64,000 nucleotides of DNA from Aedoeadaptatus ivorii (GCF_030815095.1 NZ_JAUSWF010000002.1:115291-179290); one strand, 5' to 3'; shown: positions 30,566-40,250, counted from the first letter of the stretch. The notes: generated by a model not told the origin, from the letters alone. A program made the numbers and translations.

Positions 30566-31492
30566 ATGACGAAATATATTATCAGACGCCTGCTGTTTAT
30601 GATTCCCACGCTGTTGGGCGTCAGCTTTATCATCTTCGGTCTTTTGTACCTGACACCGGGCGATGCCGCCACCGCCAAGTTGGGACAGAATGCACCGAAA
30701 GAAGCCGTAGAAGCGTATCGGGAGGAGCTGGGGTTAAACGACCCCTTCCTGGTACAATACGGCAATTACATGAAGGGGGCGCTTACGGGCGACTTGGGAA
30801 AGAGCTACGCCTCCGGCGCCGACGTGGCGGATACCTTGGCGGAGTATTTTCCCGCCACATTAAAACTGACCGCCTTTTCTCTGGCCATCGCCGTAATTTT
30901 CGGGATCCTCTTCGGCATCCTGAGTGCGGTGTATAAGTACAGTTGGATCGACAAGATTTCCATGTTTATCGGCATGATCGGCCTGTCGATGCCGATTTTC
31001 TGGTCGGGAATTTTGTTTATTCTGTTGTTTTCGGTAAAACTGCGCTGGCTGCCCTCGTCGGGCCTTTACTCCTTTAAGCACCTGATTTTGCCGGGATTTG
31101 CCCTGGGCTTTCAGTCCATGGCGGTGATTATGCGCCAGACCCGCTCTTCTATGCTCGAAGTGCTGGGCAAGGACTATATTCGCACTGCGCGCTCGAAGGG
31201 GCTCCGGGAATGGTATGTTATCGTCGTGCACGCGCTGAAAAATGCCATGATTCCCGTGCTCACCAGTGCCGGGCTTTTGACCGGCGCCCTCTTGGGCGGA
31301 AGCGTTCTGACCGAGACGATCTTTTCGATCCCCGGCATCGGACGGCATATGGTGCAGTCTATCGGCGCCAGGGATTACCCCATGATCTTGGGAGCGGTGC
31401 TGTTGATCTCGTTCTCTTACTGCGTACTGAATCTCGCGATCGATATCCTCTACGGATTTTTGGATCCGCGGGTGCGTAGCCAATACGAATAG
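30566..31492 (+). CDS. dppB: Peptide ABC importer permease (DppB/OppB-like)
   Basis: 308 residues with six hydrophobic segments. N-terminal IIRRLLFMIPTLLGVSFIIF and LTPGD are typical of DppB; the EAA loop is YIRTARSKGLREWYVIVVHAL. AAGAGGAG precedes ATG 30566. Forms the membrane channel with DppC. Ten bases separate it from the next gene. Confidence 0.93.
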   Translation: MTKYIIRRLLFMIPTLLGVSFIIFGLLYLTPGDAATAKLGQNAPKEAVEAYREELGLNDPFLVQYGNYMKGALTGDLGKSYASGADVADTLAEYFPATLKLTAFSLAIAVIFGILFGILSAVYKYSWIDKISMFIGMIGLSMPIFWSGILFILLFSVKLRWLPSSGLYSFKHLILPGFALGFQSMAVIMRQTRSSMLEVLGKDYIRTARSKGLREWYVIVVHALKNAMIPVLTSAGLLTGALLGGSVLTETIFSIPGIGRHMVQSIGARDYPMILGAVLLISFSYCVLNLAIDILYGFLDPRVRSQYE

Positions 31493-31501
31493 GGGGTTTT
31501 T

Positions 31502-32353
31502 GTGGAAAATTCGATATCGAGAAGTAAAGACCTCCGCATGCGTTTTGTAAAGAACAAGATGGCGGTACTGGGACTTTTGATCCTCGCGCTACTGGTTATT
31601 ATGGCGATCTTTGCGCCCGTCATCGCCACCCACGTGCCCGAAAAGCAGGACCTCGCCAATCGGCTGGCCCTGCCTTCGGCGGCGCATTTTTTCGGGACGG
31701 ACAATTTTGGGCGCGACATTTTTTCCAATGTCGTCTACGGCGCCCGCATCTCGCTGTTTATAGGCCTTGCCGCCACCACGATTTCGGTGGTCATCGGCAC
31801 GATTATCGGCGCCGTGGCGGGTTTTTTCGGCGGGCAGGTGGACAATGTGATTATGCGGATCGTCGACGTGTTTTTGTCGATTCCGTCTTTGATCCTCGCC
31901 ATCGCCATTTCGGCGGTACTGGGCAACGGAATCCGCAATCTGATCCTCGCCGTATCCCTTTCGGGAATTACGGGCTATGCGCGGATCGTGCGGGCGAGCG
32001 TCCTTTCGGTAAAGGAACAGGAGTATGTCGAGGCGGCACAGATCGGCGGCGCGGGCAATCTGCGCTTGATCTTTCGCCATATCCTCCCGAACTGCACCGG
32101 GCCCATCATCGTGCAGGCGACCCTGGGCGTGGGCACCGCCATTTTACAGGCGGCGAGCCTGAGCTTTATCGGGTTGGGGGTACAGCCGCCGACGCCCGAG
32201 TGGGGCGGCATGCTGAGTGCGGGACGGGATTATATCCGCGACTTTCCGCATTTGACGCTATTTCCCGGCCTTGCCATCGCCTTGACTATTTTTTCGCTGA
32301 ATTTGTTCGGCGACGGCCTGCGCGACACTTTGGATCCGAAGGAAAGGAGCTAA
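31502..32353 (+). CDS. dppC: Peptide ABC importer permease (DppC/OppC-like)
   Basis: 283 residues from GTG 31502 (AGGGGG upstream). N-terminal cytoplasmic segment and TM1 (FVKNKMAVLGLLILALLVIM), then HFFGTDNFGRDIFSNVVYGAR, a DppC signature, EAA loop EYVEAAQIGGAGNLRLIFRH, and the end LFGDGLRDTLDPKERS. Partner of DppB. It abuts dppD by one base. Confidence 0.93.
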   Translation: MENSISRSKDLRMRFVKNKMAVLGLLILALLVIMAIFAPVIATHVPEKQDLANRLALPSAAHFFGTDNFGRDIFSNVVYGARISLFIGLAATTISVVIGTIIGAVAGFFGGQVDNVIMRIVDVFLSIPSLILAIAISAVLGNGIRNLILAVSLSGITGYARIVRASVLSVKEQEYVEAAQIGGAGNLRLIFRHILPNCTGPIIVQATLGVGTAILQAASLSFIGLGVQPPTPEWGGMLSAGRDYIRDFPHLTLFPGLAIALTIFSLNLFGDGLRDTLDPKERS

Positions 32354-32354
32354 T

Positions 32355-33335
32355 ATGGCGAAACTCATGGAATTTAAGGACCTTCACGTTTCCTTTCATA
32401 CGGACCGGGGCGTGGTGCACGCCGTAAACGGCGTGAGCTTCGACATCGACGAGGGCGAGACCGTCGCAATCGTCGGCGAAAGCGGAAGCGGAAAGAGCGT
32501 GACCGCCCTTTCGCTGATGGGGCTTTTGCCCAAACCGGCGGGCACCGTCGACGGGGGCGAGATCCTCTACCGAGGCGAGAATATCTTTTTGATGGACGAA
32601 GCGGCGCGGCGGGATTTGCGCAGCCGCGAACTCGCCATGATTTTTCAGGAACCGATGACGAGCCTCAACCCGGCGCTTCGAATCGGCTTTCAGATCGAAG
32701 AAGTGTATCGGCGCATTTTGGGGCTATCGAAGGCGGATGCCAAACAGAAGTCTTTGGAGATGTTGGAGATGGTCGAGATCCCCGACGCCAAGGACAAAAT
32801 GCACGCCTATCCCCACGAGCTCTCCGGCGGGCAGAGACAGCGGGTGATGATCGCCATTGCCCTGGCGTCTTCTCCCAAACTGCTGATCGCCGATGAGCCC
32901 ACTACGGCGCTGGATGTGACCATTCAGGCGGAGGTCTTGACCTTGATGCGCAATCTGCAAAAAGAGCTCAACACCTCGATCCTCTTGATTACCCACGATT
33001 TGGGCGTGGTGGCGCAAATGGCCGACGAGGTGGTGGTCATGTACGGGGGCCGTGTAATGGAAAACACCGATGTGTGTACGCTCTTCGACCACCCTCTGCA
33101 CCCCTACACCAAGGGTTTGTTGAAGGCGCGGCCCACCCGCGAAAGCAAGGGCAAGAAGCTCTATAACATTCCTGGAAATGTGCCCACCGCCTTCGAAATG
33201 GAGGGACACTGCCCCTTCTATTCCCGTTGCAGCGAGCGCATGGAAAAGTGCGCTAAGGCGGTTCCCGCCCTCACCGAAGAGAATCCGGGGCAAGAAGTCG
33301 CCTGTTTCTTATACGAGGAGGATGCCCGTGGATAA
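32355..33335 (+). CDS. dppD: Peptide ABC importer ATPase (DppD/OppD-like)
   Basis: 326 residues. Walker A GESGSGKSVTALS, Q-loop MIFQEPMTSLNP, signature LSGGQRQRVMIAIA, Walker B LLIADEPTTALD, H-loop ITHDLGVVAQMAD, then the C-terminal oligopeptide-transporter domain with four cysteines (CPFYSRCSERMEKC plus C in EVACF) that binds an Fe-S cluster in some homologues. Pairs with the DppF-like ATPase. Overlaps it by 8 bases. Confidence 0.93.
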   Translation: MAKLMEFKDLHVSFHTDRGVVHAVNGVSFDIDEGETVAIVGESGSGKSVTALSLMGLLPKPAGTVDGGEILYRGENIFLMDEAARRDLRSRELAMIFQEPMTSLNPALRIGFQIEEVYRRILGLSKADAKQKSLEMLEMVEIPDAKDKMHAYPHELSGGQRQRVMIAIALASSPKLLIADEPTTALDVTIQAEVLTLMRNLQKELNTSILLITHDLGVVAQMADEVVVMYGGRVMENTDVCTLFDHPLHPYTKGLLKARPTRESKGKKLYNIPGNVPTAFEMEGHCPFYSRCSERMEKCAKAVPALTEENPGQEVACFLYEEDARG

Positions 33336-34122
33336 GATTTTGGAACTGAAAGATGTGACGAAAGAGTTTTCCGTGGGCAAAAAGACCATCTTCGGCGCCG
33401 CGCCCAAGACGGTAAGGGCGGTCGATCACGTCAGCTTCAGCTTGGGAAGAAAAGAAACCCTAGGCATCGTCGGCGAGAGCGGAAGCGGCAAATCTACATT
33501 GGCGCGCTGTATTTTGGGCCTATATCCCGACGCGCAAGGCGAGGTGCTCTTTGAAGGGAAAAATGTGCTAACGGCAGACAAAAAAGAAATCCGCGCGGTG
33601 CGCCGAAAGATTCAGATGATCTTTCAGGATCCGTACAGTTCGCTGAATCCCCGCATGAGTGCCCGAGAGATCGTGATGGAGCCCTTGATCAATCTGGGGA
33701 GCGACGACATCCGGCGGCGGGCGGAAGAGACCCTCAAGCTATGCGGTCTTTCTACGCAGCATTTCGAGCGCTATCCCCACGAATTTTCCGGCGGCCAGCG
33801 CCAGCGGATCGGCATCGCCCGGGCGTTGGTGGTAGAGCCGGATCTGATCCTCGCCGATGAACCCACATCGGCGCTGGACGTTTCGATCCAGGCGCAGATT
33901 ATCAATCTCCTGGAGGAATTGCAGGAGGAGCGGGATCTGAGCTATATCTTTATCTCGCACAATATCGCCGTGATACAGCATATTTCCGATCGAATCGGCG
34001 TCATGTATAAGGGCGAATTGGTAGAAATCGGCGACGAAGCGCAGGTCTCCGAGGCGCCGCGACATCCCTATACGAAAAAGCTGCTCGCGGCGATCCCGCC
34101 GCCGGATCCCCATTGCAGATAA
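33328..34122 (+). CDS. dppF: Peptide ABC importer ATPase (DppF/OppF-like), short form
   Basis: 264 residues from GTG 33328 (GAGGAGG 6 bases upstream; ATG 33322 directly abuts that site). Walker A GESGSGKSTLARC, Q-loop MIFQDPYSSLNPRMS, signature FSGGQRQRIGIA, Walker B LILADEPTSALD, H-loop ISHNIAVIQHI. It ends at AAIPPPDPHCR, without the roughly 60-residue Cys-containing C-terminal domain of full DppF. The stop is clean and a strong terminator follows, so this is a short subfamily and not an obvious truncation. Confidence 0.9.
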   Translation: MDKILELKDVTKEFSVGKKTIFGAAPKTVRAVDHVSFSLGRKETLGIVGESGSGKSTLARCILGLYPDAQGEVLFEGKNVLTADKKEIRAVRRKIQMIFQDPYSSLNPRMSAREIVMEPLINLGSDDIRRRAEETLKLCGLSTQHFERYPHEFSGGQRQRIGIARALVVEPDLILADEPTSALDVSIQAQIINLLEELQEERDLSYIFISHNIAVIQHISDRIGVMYKGELVEIGDEAQVSEAPRHPYTKKLLAAIPPPDPHCR

Positions 34123-34150
34123 AAAGCATCCCTCGAGGGATGCTTTTTTT
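34121..34150. terminator. Bidirectional terminator between dppF and the gamma-glutamyltransferase gene
   Basis: GCATCCCTCGAGGGATGC (34126-34143), flanked by five A and seven T. Confidence 0.9.
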
Positions 34151-34159
34151 GATGCGTAT

Positions 34160-35749
34160 TCAATAGAGCGCCGCGATGTAGCCGTCGCAGCGTTTTTCGG
34201 TGCCGCCACAGTAGACACCGTTTTCGCGCACGAGGATCTGTCCCCGTCCCATATCCAGCTCGTCGCCCGGGATGGTGACCGCATGGCCCGAGGCGCGGAG
34301 AAAATCGAGGATCTCGGGGGCGTAGGTCGATTCGCACGCAATGCGGTCCTCCCCCGTCCACATAAAGCGCGGCGCGTCCAAGGCGGCCTGGGGATTTGCG
34401 CCCGAGACGAGCAGCCGCAGCAGGGTTTGCACATGGCCCTGGGGCTGCATAAATCCGCCCATCACGCCGAAGGCGGCATAGGGCGCGCCGTCTTTGGTCA
34501 AAAAGCCGGGGATGATGGTGTGATAGGGGCGTTTGCCGCCGGCGAGGATGTTGTCGTGGCCCGCTTCCAAAGAGAAGTTGAGCAGCCGGTTGTTGAGAGA
34601 AATCCCCGTACCCGGGACCACGACGCCGGATCCGAAGCCGTCGTAATTGGATTGGATCATAGATACCATATTGCCCGCTGTATCTCCCACCGCGAAGTAG
34701 ACGGTCGAGGGGGCGAGGGGGTGGCAGTATTCGACGATCTTGGCCGTATCGGCGATGTCGTTGCGGCGGCGTCGGATAAAGGCGTCTGAGAGCAGGTCTT
34801 CACAGCGCACGCGCATATGATCGGGATCGGTGACGAAGCGGGCACAATCGGTCATGGCGCGCTTCACGGCCTCGACGGTGCGGTGGACGCCCAACGGCGT
34901 ATCGAGGTCGATCTTCCAGGGTTTGAGCATCGCCAGGGCCATAAGCACTGAGATGCCGTGACCGTTGGGGGGCAGTTCGTAAACAGTGGTCCCTTCGAAG
35001 TCGAGGGAGAGCGGCTCTACGCGCAGGGTTTGGTGGGCGGCGAGGTCCGCGGCGGAAAGAAATCCGCCGAAAGTCGCCGAAAATTCCGAGATCTTCTCGG
35101 CGAGTGTGCCGCGGTAGAAGGCCTCGGATTTGCTTTCTGCGATGGCAATCAGCGTCTCTGCCTGATCGGGATTGGAGAAGATTTCGCCGGGCCGGGGGGC
35201 GCGTCCTTCGGGGGCGAAGGTGTGCCAAAAGGCGTCGAAGACCGGGCCGGTGCAGTGCTTGCGCGTTCTAAGTTCCCGCGCCCACAGAGCCGATACCGTG
35301 GGTGAGATGACGAAGCCGTCCTTTGCATATCGAATGGCGGGGGCGAGCACCTCCAAAAAGGAAAGGGCGCCGAAGGCTTCGTGCACCGTGCGCCAGGCGT
35401 CCACGGCGCCGGGGACGCCGACGGGTTCGATTCCGTAGGGCGGGATCTTATCGAATCCCTTCTTTTGAAGTGCCTCGGGGGAAATAGACGCGGGGCTCTT
35501 GCCGCTTCCGTTGAAGCCGTAGAGGGCGCCTCCAAAGGAAAATACGGTAAAGAGATCGGAACCCAAGCCATTGGAGGTGGGCTCCACCACGGTTTGGGCC
35601 GCCGCCATGGCGATCGCCGCATCGATCGCGTTTCCGCCTTGCTCTAAAACGGTTCTTCCCGCCTCGGCGGCGAGGGGGGTGGAGGCCAGCGCCATGGCCG
35701 GGGCGTAGACCGCGCTTCGTTTCGAAGGATAGGGATAGCTGTGATACAA
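34160..35749 (-). CDS. Gamma-glutamyltransferase family protein (YwrD-like)
   Basis: About 529 residues. The large-subunit part has GRTVLEQGGNAIDAAIAMA and EPTSNGLGSDLFT. The small-subunit start, where the proenzyme cleaves and Thr becomes the nucleophile, reads APSTVYFAVGDTAGNMVSM, with Thr-Val where classical GGT has Thr-His, matching YwrD-type members; GFGSGVVVPGTGI and GGKRPYHTIIPGF follow. No signal peptide is seen, so it is probably cytoplasmic. Convergent with the peptide importer, which suggests processing of imported gamma-glutamyl peptides. TTG 35749 lies 8 bases from AAGGAG; GTG 35758 overlaps that site. Confidence 0.88.
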   Translation of the reverse strand: MYHSYPYPSKRSAVYAPAMALASTPLAAEAGRTVLEQGGNAIDAAIAMAAAQTVVEPTSNGLGSDLFTVFSFGGALYGFNGSGKSPASISPEALQKKGFDKIPPYGIEPVGVPGAVDAWRTVHEAFGALSFLEVLAPAIRYAKDGFVISPTVSALWARELRTRKHCTGPVFDAFWHTFAPEGRAPRPGEIFSNPDQAETLIAIAESKSEAFYRGTLAEKISEFSATFGGFLSAADLAAHQTLRVEPLSLDFEGTTVYELPPNGHGISVLMALAMLKPWKIDLDTPLGVHRTVEAVKRAMTDCARFVTDPDHMRVRCEDLLSDAFIRRRRNDIADTAKIVEYCHPLAPSTVYFAVGDTAGNMVSMIQSNYDGFGSGVVVPGTGISLNNRLLNFSLEAGHDNILAGGKRPYHTIIPGFLTKDGAPYAAFGVMGGFMQPQGHVQTLLRLLVSGANPQAALDAPRFMWTGEDRIACESTYAPEILDFLRASGHAVTIPGDELDMGRGQILVRENGVYCGGTEKRCDGYIAALY

Positions 35750-35921
35750 TGGATTCACTCCTTTCTCTATCAGTGTAGACCAGGGGGAACGAATTTTCCA
35801 GACCGAGGCACAAAAGCCGTAATTCAAGCCGATTGCCGGCCGTTCTGAATTGCAATCACACGGTGTTTATGGTAGGATAGTAACGTTATTGATATACAAT
35901 TCAAACAGAGGGGGTGTTAGA

Positions 35922-36158
35922 TTGACCACGTTTTTAAGTATCATAGTGGCGCTGTCGGCGATTGCCTTGATTCTCTCCGTCGTCGTGCAGGAATCGACGC
36001 AAGTGGGATTGGGAACCTTGGACGGCAGCGGAGGCGCTTCTGCGGAGTGGGGTGCCAATCGCGGTACCAGCCGCAAGGAAATGCTGAAGCGGATTACCGT
36101 CGTGACGTCCGTAGTCTTTTTCATTTCTATTATCGTATTGATCGCTGTAACGCAATAA
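35922..36158 (+). CDS. secG: Preprotein translocase subunit SecG
   Basis: 78 residues from TTG 35922 (AGAGGGGGTG upstream). Two transmembrane helices: one N-terminal (LSIIVALSAIALILSVVVQ) and one C-terminal (VVTSVVFFISIIVLIAV), with the conserved Gly/Ser-rich loop (LGTLDGSGGASAEW) between. Part of the SecYEG channel in the cytoplasmic membrane. Followed after 12 bases by hppA. Confidence 0.9.
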   Translation: MTTFLSIIVALSAIALILSVVVQESTQVGLGTLDGSGGASAEWGANRGTSRKEMLKRITVVTSVVFFISIIVLIAVTQ

Positions 36159-36170
36159 TCAGGAGGAATC

Positions 36171-38174
36171 ATGGATTTTAACATTTTACTCATTGCTCCC
36201 GTCGTGGGGGTAATAGCCATCTTGTTCGGTCTGTATAAGTCTTCTTATGTAGGCAAGCAAGAGGCCGGAGACGAACGCATGAAAGAAATTTCCGGCTACA
36301 TCCACGAAGGGGCCATGGCATTTCTGCAACGGGAATACAAGGCACTCGTCGTATTCGTAATCGCTTTGGCCGTCGTCTTATTCTTCGCCATCAACTGGCA
36401 AACCGCCGTCTGCTTTATCGTCGGCGCGATTTTCTCGGTATTGGCGGGCTATGTCGGCATGAACACGGCCACCAAGGCCAATGTGCGCACCGCCAACGCC
36501 GCCCACACCAGCGGCATGGCAAAGGCATTGGACATCGCTTTTTCCGGCGGCGCCGTAATGGGCCTGATCGTAGTGGGTCTGGGTATCCTCGGGATCTCCC
36601 TGTTCTACCTCTGGTTCGGCAACCCCGAAATCATCACCGGGTTCTCCCTCGGTGCTTCTTCGATCGCATTGTTTGCCCGCGTGGGCGGCGGTATCTATAC
36701 CAAGGCTGCCGACGTCGGTGCGGACTTGGTGGGTAAGGTCGAAGCGGGCATTCCCGAAGACGACCCCCGTAACCCCGCGGTCATCGCCGACAACGTAGGC
36801 GACAATGTCGGCGACGTCGCCGGCATGGGCGCGGACCTCTTCGAATCCTATGTAGGGGCACTGCTCTCGGTCATCACTTTGGGAACCCTGGCATTTCGTG
36901 AACAAGGCCTGCAATTCGGCCTCGGCATCGCCGCCATCGGGATTGTGGCATCGATCTTGTCCATGTTCTTTGTAAAGGGCGACAAGAACCCGCAAAAGGC
37001 GTTAAACATCGGTACTTACGTCGCATCCGGCGTGACCATCGTGGCAGCGGGCGTTTTGGCCAACGGCATCTTCGGTTCGCTGACCATGTTTTTCCCGGTT
37101 ATCGTCGGCGTTATCGTAGGGCTCACCATCTCCAAGATTACCGAGCACTACACGGCGGCGGAATATAAGCCGGTACAGAGAATCGCAAAAGAATCCGAAA
37201 CCGGCGCTTCTACCAATATCATCTCCGGTCTGTCCGTGGGCATGATGTCCACCGTAGGACCGATCATCGTCTTGGCCATCGGCATTATCGCCGCATACGC
37301 ATTGGGCGGCGGTAAAGAAAACGCCATCTACGGCCTCTACAGCATCGCACTCGCAGCTGTGGGTATGCTCGCGACCACCGCATCCACCATCGCGGTAGAC
37401 GCATACGGCCCCATCGCCGACAACGCCGGCGGTATCGCCGAAATGTGCGAACTTCCCGAAGAAGTACGCGACATCACCGACTCTTTGGATGCGGTCGGCA
37501 ACACCACCGCAGCTATCGGTAAGGGATTTGCCATCGGCTCTGCAGCTCTGACCGCGCTGTCTCTGTTCGTATCGTATATTCAGGCGACCGGCCTTGCGGG
37601 CATCGACATTTCCAAGCCCTCGGTTATCGCCGGTACCTTTATCGGCGGTATGCTGCCCTTCGCCTTCTCGGCGCTCACCATGAGTGCGGTGGGTAACGCG
37701 GCCAGTGCCATGATCGACGAGGTACGTCGTCAATTCAAAGACATCCCCGGCATCATGGAAGGCAAGGCGACCCCGGAATACGCCCGTTGCGTAGATATTT
37801 CTACCACCGCGGCCCTTCGCGAAATGATCGTTCCCGGCATTATCGCCGTCGTCGTCCCCATGCTCGTCGGCTTCCTCTTGGGAACCGAGGCACTGGGCGG
37901 ACTCCAAGCCGGTGCGCTGATTACCGGCGTTCTGATGGCGATCTTTATGAGTAATGCCGGCGGCGCTTGGGACAATGCCAAGAAATATATCGAAGGCGGC
38001 GCCCACGGCGGCAAGGGATCCATTGCGCATAAGGCAGCGGTTACCGGCGATACGGTCGGCGACCCCTTCAAGGATACCTCCGGTCCCAGCTTGAACATTT
38101 TGATCAAGTTGATCACCATCGTCTCCTTGGTATTCGCACCCCTGTTCGTCGCATTCGGAGGCGTGTTCCTCTAA
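36171..38174 (+). CDS. hppA: Membrane-bound ion-pumping pyrophosphatase, K+-dependent type
   Basis: 667 residues, about 16 transmembrane helices. PPi/Mg-binding loops are intact: YTKAADVGADLVGKVEAGI, DDPRNPAVIADNVGDNVGDVAG, and the late ISNAGGAWDNAKKYIE-type loop (MSNAGGAWDNAKKYIEGG). The determinant GNTTAAIGKG has Ala where K+-independent enzymes have Lys, so K+ dependence is expected. Hydrolyses PPi and pumps H+ or Na+; which ion cannot be settled by eye. It recovers energy from biosynthetic PPi, common in amino-acid-fermenting anaerobes. Confidence 0.95.
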   Translation: MDFNILLIAPVVGVIAILFGLYKSSYVGKQEAGDERMKEISGYIHEGAMAFLQREYKALVVFVIALAVVLFFAINWQTAVCFIVGAIFSVLAGYVGMNTATKANVRTANAAHTSGMAKALDIAFSGGAVMGLIVVGLGILGISLFYLWFGNPEIITGFSLGASSIALFARVGGGIYTKAADVGADLVGKVEAGIPEDDPRNPAVIADNVGDNVGDVAGMGADLFESYVGALLSVITLGTLAFREQGLQFGLGIAAIGIVASILSMFFVKGDKNPQKALNIGTYVASGVTIVAAGVLANGIFGSLTMFFPVIVGVIVGLTISKITEHYTAAEYKPVQRIAKESETGASTNIISGLSVGMMSTVGPIIVLAIGIIAAYALGGGKENAIYGLYSIALAAVGMLATTASTIAVDAYGPIADNAGGIAEMCELPEEVRDITDSLDAVGNTTAAIGKGFAIGSAALTALSLFVSYIQATGLAGIDISKPSVIAGTFIGGMLPFAFSALTMSAVGNAASAMIDEVRRQFKDIPGIMEGKATPEYARCVDISTTAALREMIVPGIIAVVVPMLVGFLLGTEALGGLQAGALITGVLMAIFMSNAGGAWDNAKKYIEGGAHGGKGSIAHKAAVTGDTVGDPFKDTSGPSLNILIKLITIVSLVFAPLFVAFGGVFL

Positions 38175-38185
38175 AATACGACAAT

Positions 38186-38212
38186 AAAAATGCCCTTCGG
38201 GGCATTTTTTTA
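38186..38212 (+). terminator. Terminator of hppA
   Basis: AAATGCCC (38188-38195), TTCG tetraloop, GGGCATTT (38200-38207), T-run. Confidence 0.9.
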
Positions 38213-38234
38213 TGCACAAAAACGGATTCTCTGA

Positions 38235-38265
38235 TATTGACATTCTTTGACCATTAACGTATAAT
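38235..38265 (+). promoter_or_regulatory. ctsR operon promoter overlapped by a CtsR box
   Basis: -35 TTGACA (38237-38242), 17 bases, -10 TATAAT (38260-38265). The -35 lies inside a CtsR-type heptad repeat: the minus strand of 38236-38252 reads GGTCAAA-GAA-TGTCAAT, one mismatch from the consensus tandem heptad GGTCAAA-NAN-GGTCAAA core. CtsR bound here would exclude polymerase, giving autoregulation relieved by heat or protein stress. Confidence 0.85.
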
Positions 38266-38288
38266 GATTCTCACGAGAGGGGGTAAAT

Positions 38289-38744
38289 ATGGCACGACTC
38301 AGCAATGTCATCGAAGAATACATTCGTACGCTGCTTGCAGAGAAAGACGGCAATGTAGAGATCAAGCGCAATGTGCTGGCGCAGCATTTCGGCTGCGCGC
38401 CCAGCCAGATCAACTACGTTCTTACCACCCGTTTTACGCCGGTACAGGGGTTTTATGTGGAATCCCGCCGGGGCGGGGGCGGCTATATTCGCATCGTACA
38501 GGTGGAAATCGAGGACAACCGGAAGTATGCGGATCTTCTGCAAGAGGAGATCGGCGATAGTTTGACCCGGATCAACGGAGACCGGATCCTCGACGCGTTG
38601 GCGGAGGGCGGCTTTCTCGACGAGCGGGAAAAGCGGCTGCTCAAGATCGCCCTTTCCGACCGCGCCCTCGCCGCGGCAGGCGATGTACGCAATCGCCTGC
38701 GAGCGGAGATTTTACAGAATGTTTTATTGGGTATCTTCTCTTAA
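38289..38744 (+). CDS. ctsR: CtsR heat-shock repressor
   Basis: 151 residues. RLSNVIEEYIRTLLAEKDG, then helix-turn-helix NVLAQHFGCAPSQINYVLTTRF and the winged glycine-rich tip VESRRGGGGYIRIV, which is the thermosensing loop. Dimeric repressor of clp genes; its C-terminal domain is recognised by McsB/ClpC. GAGGGGG precedes the ATG. First gene of the ctsR-mcsA-mcsB-clpC-radA operon. Confidence 0.95.
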   Translation: MARLSNVIEEYIRTLLAEKDGNVEIKRNVLAQHFGCAPSQINYVLTTRFTPVQGFYVESRRGGGGYIRIVQVEIEDNRKYADLLQEEIGDSLTRINGDRILDALAEGGFLDEREKRLLKIALSDRALAAAGDVRNRLRAEILQNVLLGIFS

Positions 38745-38756
38745 GGAGGTGGAGGT

Positions 38757-39269
38757 ATGCTCTGTGAACACTGCCACGAAAACGAAGCACAAATTACCTA
38801 CACGACCGTAGAAGGGGATACGACGAAAGAGTTGCATATTTGTCGCAGCTGCTTTCAGGATTTGATCAAAGAAGATTTTCCGACGATGCAGATTCCATCG
38901 GTGGAAATCCAGCCCCTCCTCAAAGAACTCTTTCCTCTGTTCGGCTATGGCGACAGAAAAGACGAAGAGCGGGCCTGCGCGCACTGCAACCGCACGCTCA
39001 GGGAGTTTCAGGAGACGGGGATCCTCGGCTGTGAACACTGCTATGAGGCGTTTTCCGAGGAGCTGTCTCGGATCCTGCCGCGTATACAGGGGGCCAAGAA
39101 GCATGTGGGCCACAAGCCCCGCGCCGCCTTGTTGCGCGACGAGAAGAGCCGAAAGATCCAGACTTTGCAAGAAGAACTGGAGCGCGCCGTCGCCGAAGAG
39201 CGTTACGAAGACGCCGCCGACCGACGGGATCGAATCAAGGAATTGCGAGAAGATAAAGATGCACAATGA
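38757..39269 (+). CDS. mcsA: McsA, zinc-finger activator of McsB
   Basis: 170 residues with paired CXXC fingers: CEHCHENEA, CRSCF, CAHCNRTL and CEHCYEAF. The C-terminal UVR motif is visible as LQEELERAVAEERYEDAA-type coiled coil. It binds and activates the arginine kinase McsB and links to ClpC. TTAAGGAGGTGGAGGT precedes the ATG. It overlaps mcsB by 11 bases. Confidence 0.92.
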   Translation: MLCEHCHENEAQITYTTVEGDTTKELHICRSCFQDLIKEDFPTMQIPSVEIQPLLKELFPLFGYGDRKDEERACAHCNRTLREFQETGILGCEHCYEAFSEELSRILPRIQGAKKHVGHKPRAALLRDEKSRKIQTLQEELERAVAEERYEDAADRRDRIKELREDKDAQ

Positions 39270-40250
39270 TCAGGTTTTGCTAACGAGCCGAATTCGGCTG
39301 GCGAGAAATATCGAAGGCTATCCGTATCCGTCGACGATGGATAGGGAAGCGGCCCGGGCGCTTACGGAAAAGATCATCGACGCGTTCGAGAAGCGCGAAG
39401 ATACCTGGGTATACCACAAGATTCAGGATATGGCGCCCTTGCAGAGCCTCTATGCGCTGGAAGAGAATCGGATCAGCCCCGAACTGATGAAAAACAAAGA
39501 GATCGGTTCGTATCTGGAAGGACCGGACAACGAAATCGTCATGTTGATGGAGGAGGATCACCTGCGCATTCAGGATATGCGCAAGGGATTTTTTTTAGAC
39601 GAAGAATACGAAAACGTCGCCTCGATCGCGGGCGATCTGGAAGAGCGCTTGCCGGTCTCCTACGATCCCGTACTGGGCTATCTGGCCGCCTGCCCCAGCA
39701 ATGTGGGCACGGGCCTGCGCGCCGGGTGTATGATGCATCTTCCCGCCTTGGACACATTGGGGATGGAACAGATTCAGCGCTCTATCACCCGCATGGGCTT
39801 TGTGCTCAGAGGCATTCGCGGCGAGGGTTCCAAGAGCATCGGGCATATCTACCAGATCAGCAACGAGCGGACCCTGGGCCTTACGGAAGAAGAATTCTTG
39901 CGACGGGCCAAATCGATCGTCGCTGAGGTGGCGGCGCTCGAGCGGATAAAGCGCAAAGAGATGTATCTGGATCACTTGATCGAGCTGGAGGATATGGCGC
40001 GGCGCAGTTACGGAATTCTGCGCAATGCGCGGATTATCGGCTTTGAAGAAGTGATGTTTCACCTCAGCCATATGAAACTCGGGATCGAACTTTCCGTCTT
40101 GGACCCCAAGCGGGACTTCGACCTTTACGATGCGATGATTCGCCTGGGAAAGGCCCATCTTCAAATGGAGCGGGGCAGTTTTCTCGACGATCGGAGCAGC
40201 AATATATATCGCGCCAATACGGTGCGGAAGTTTATCAAGGAGGTATTTTA

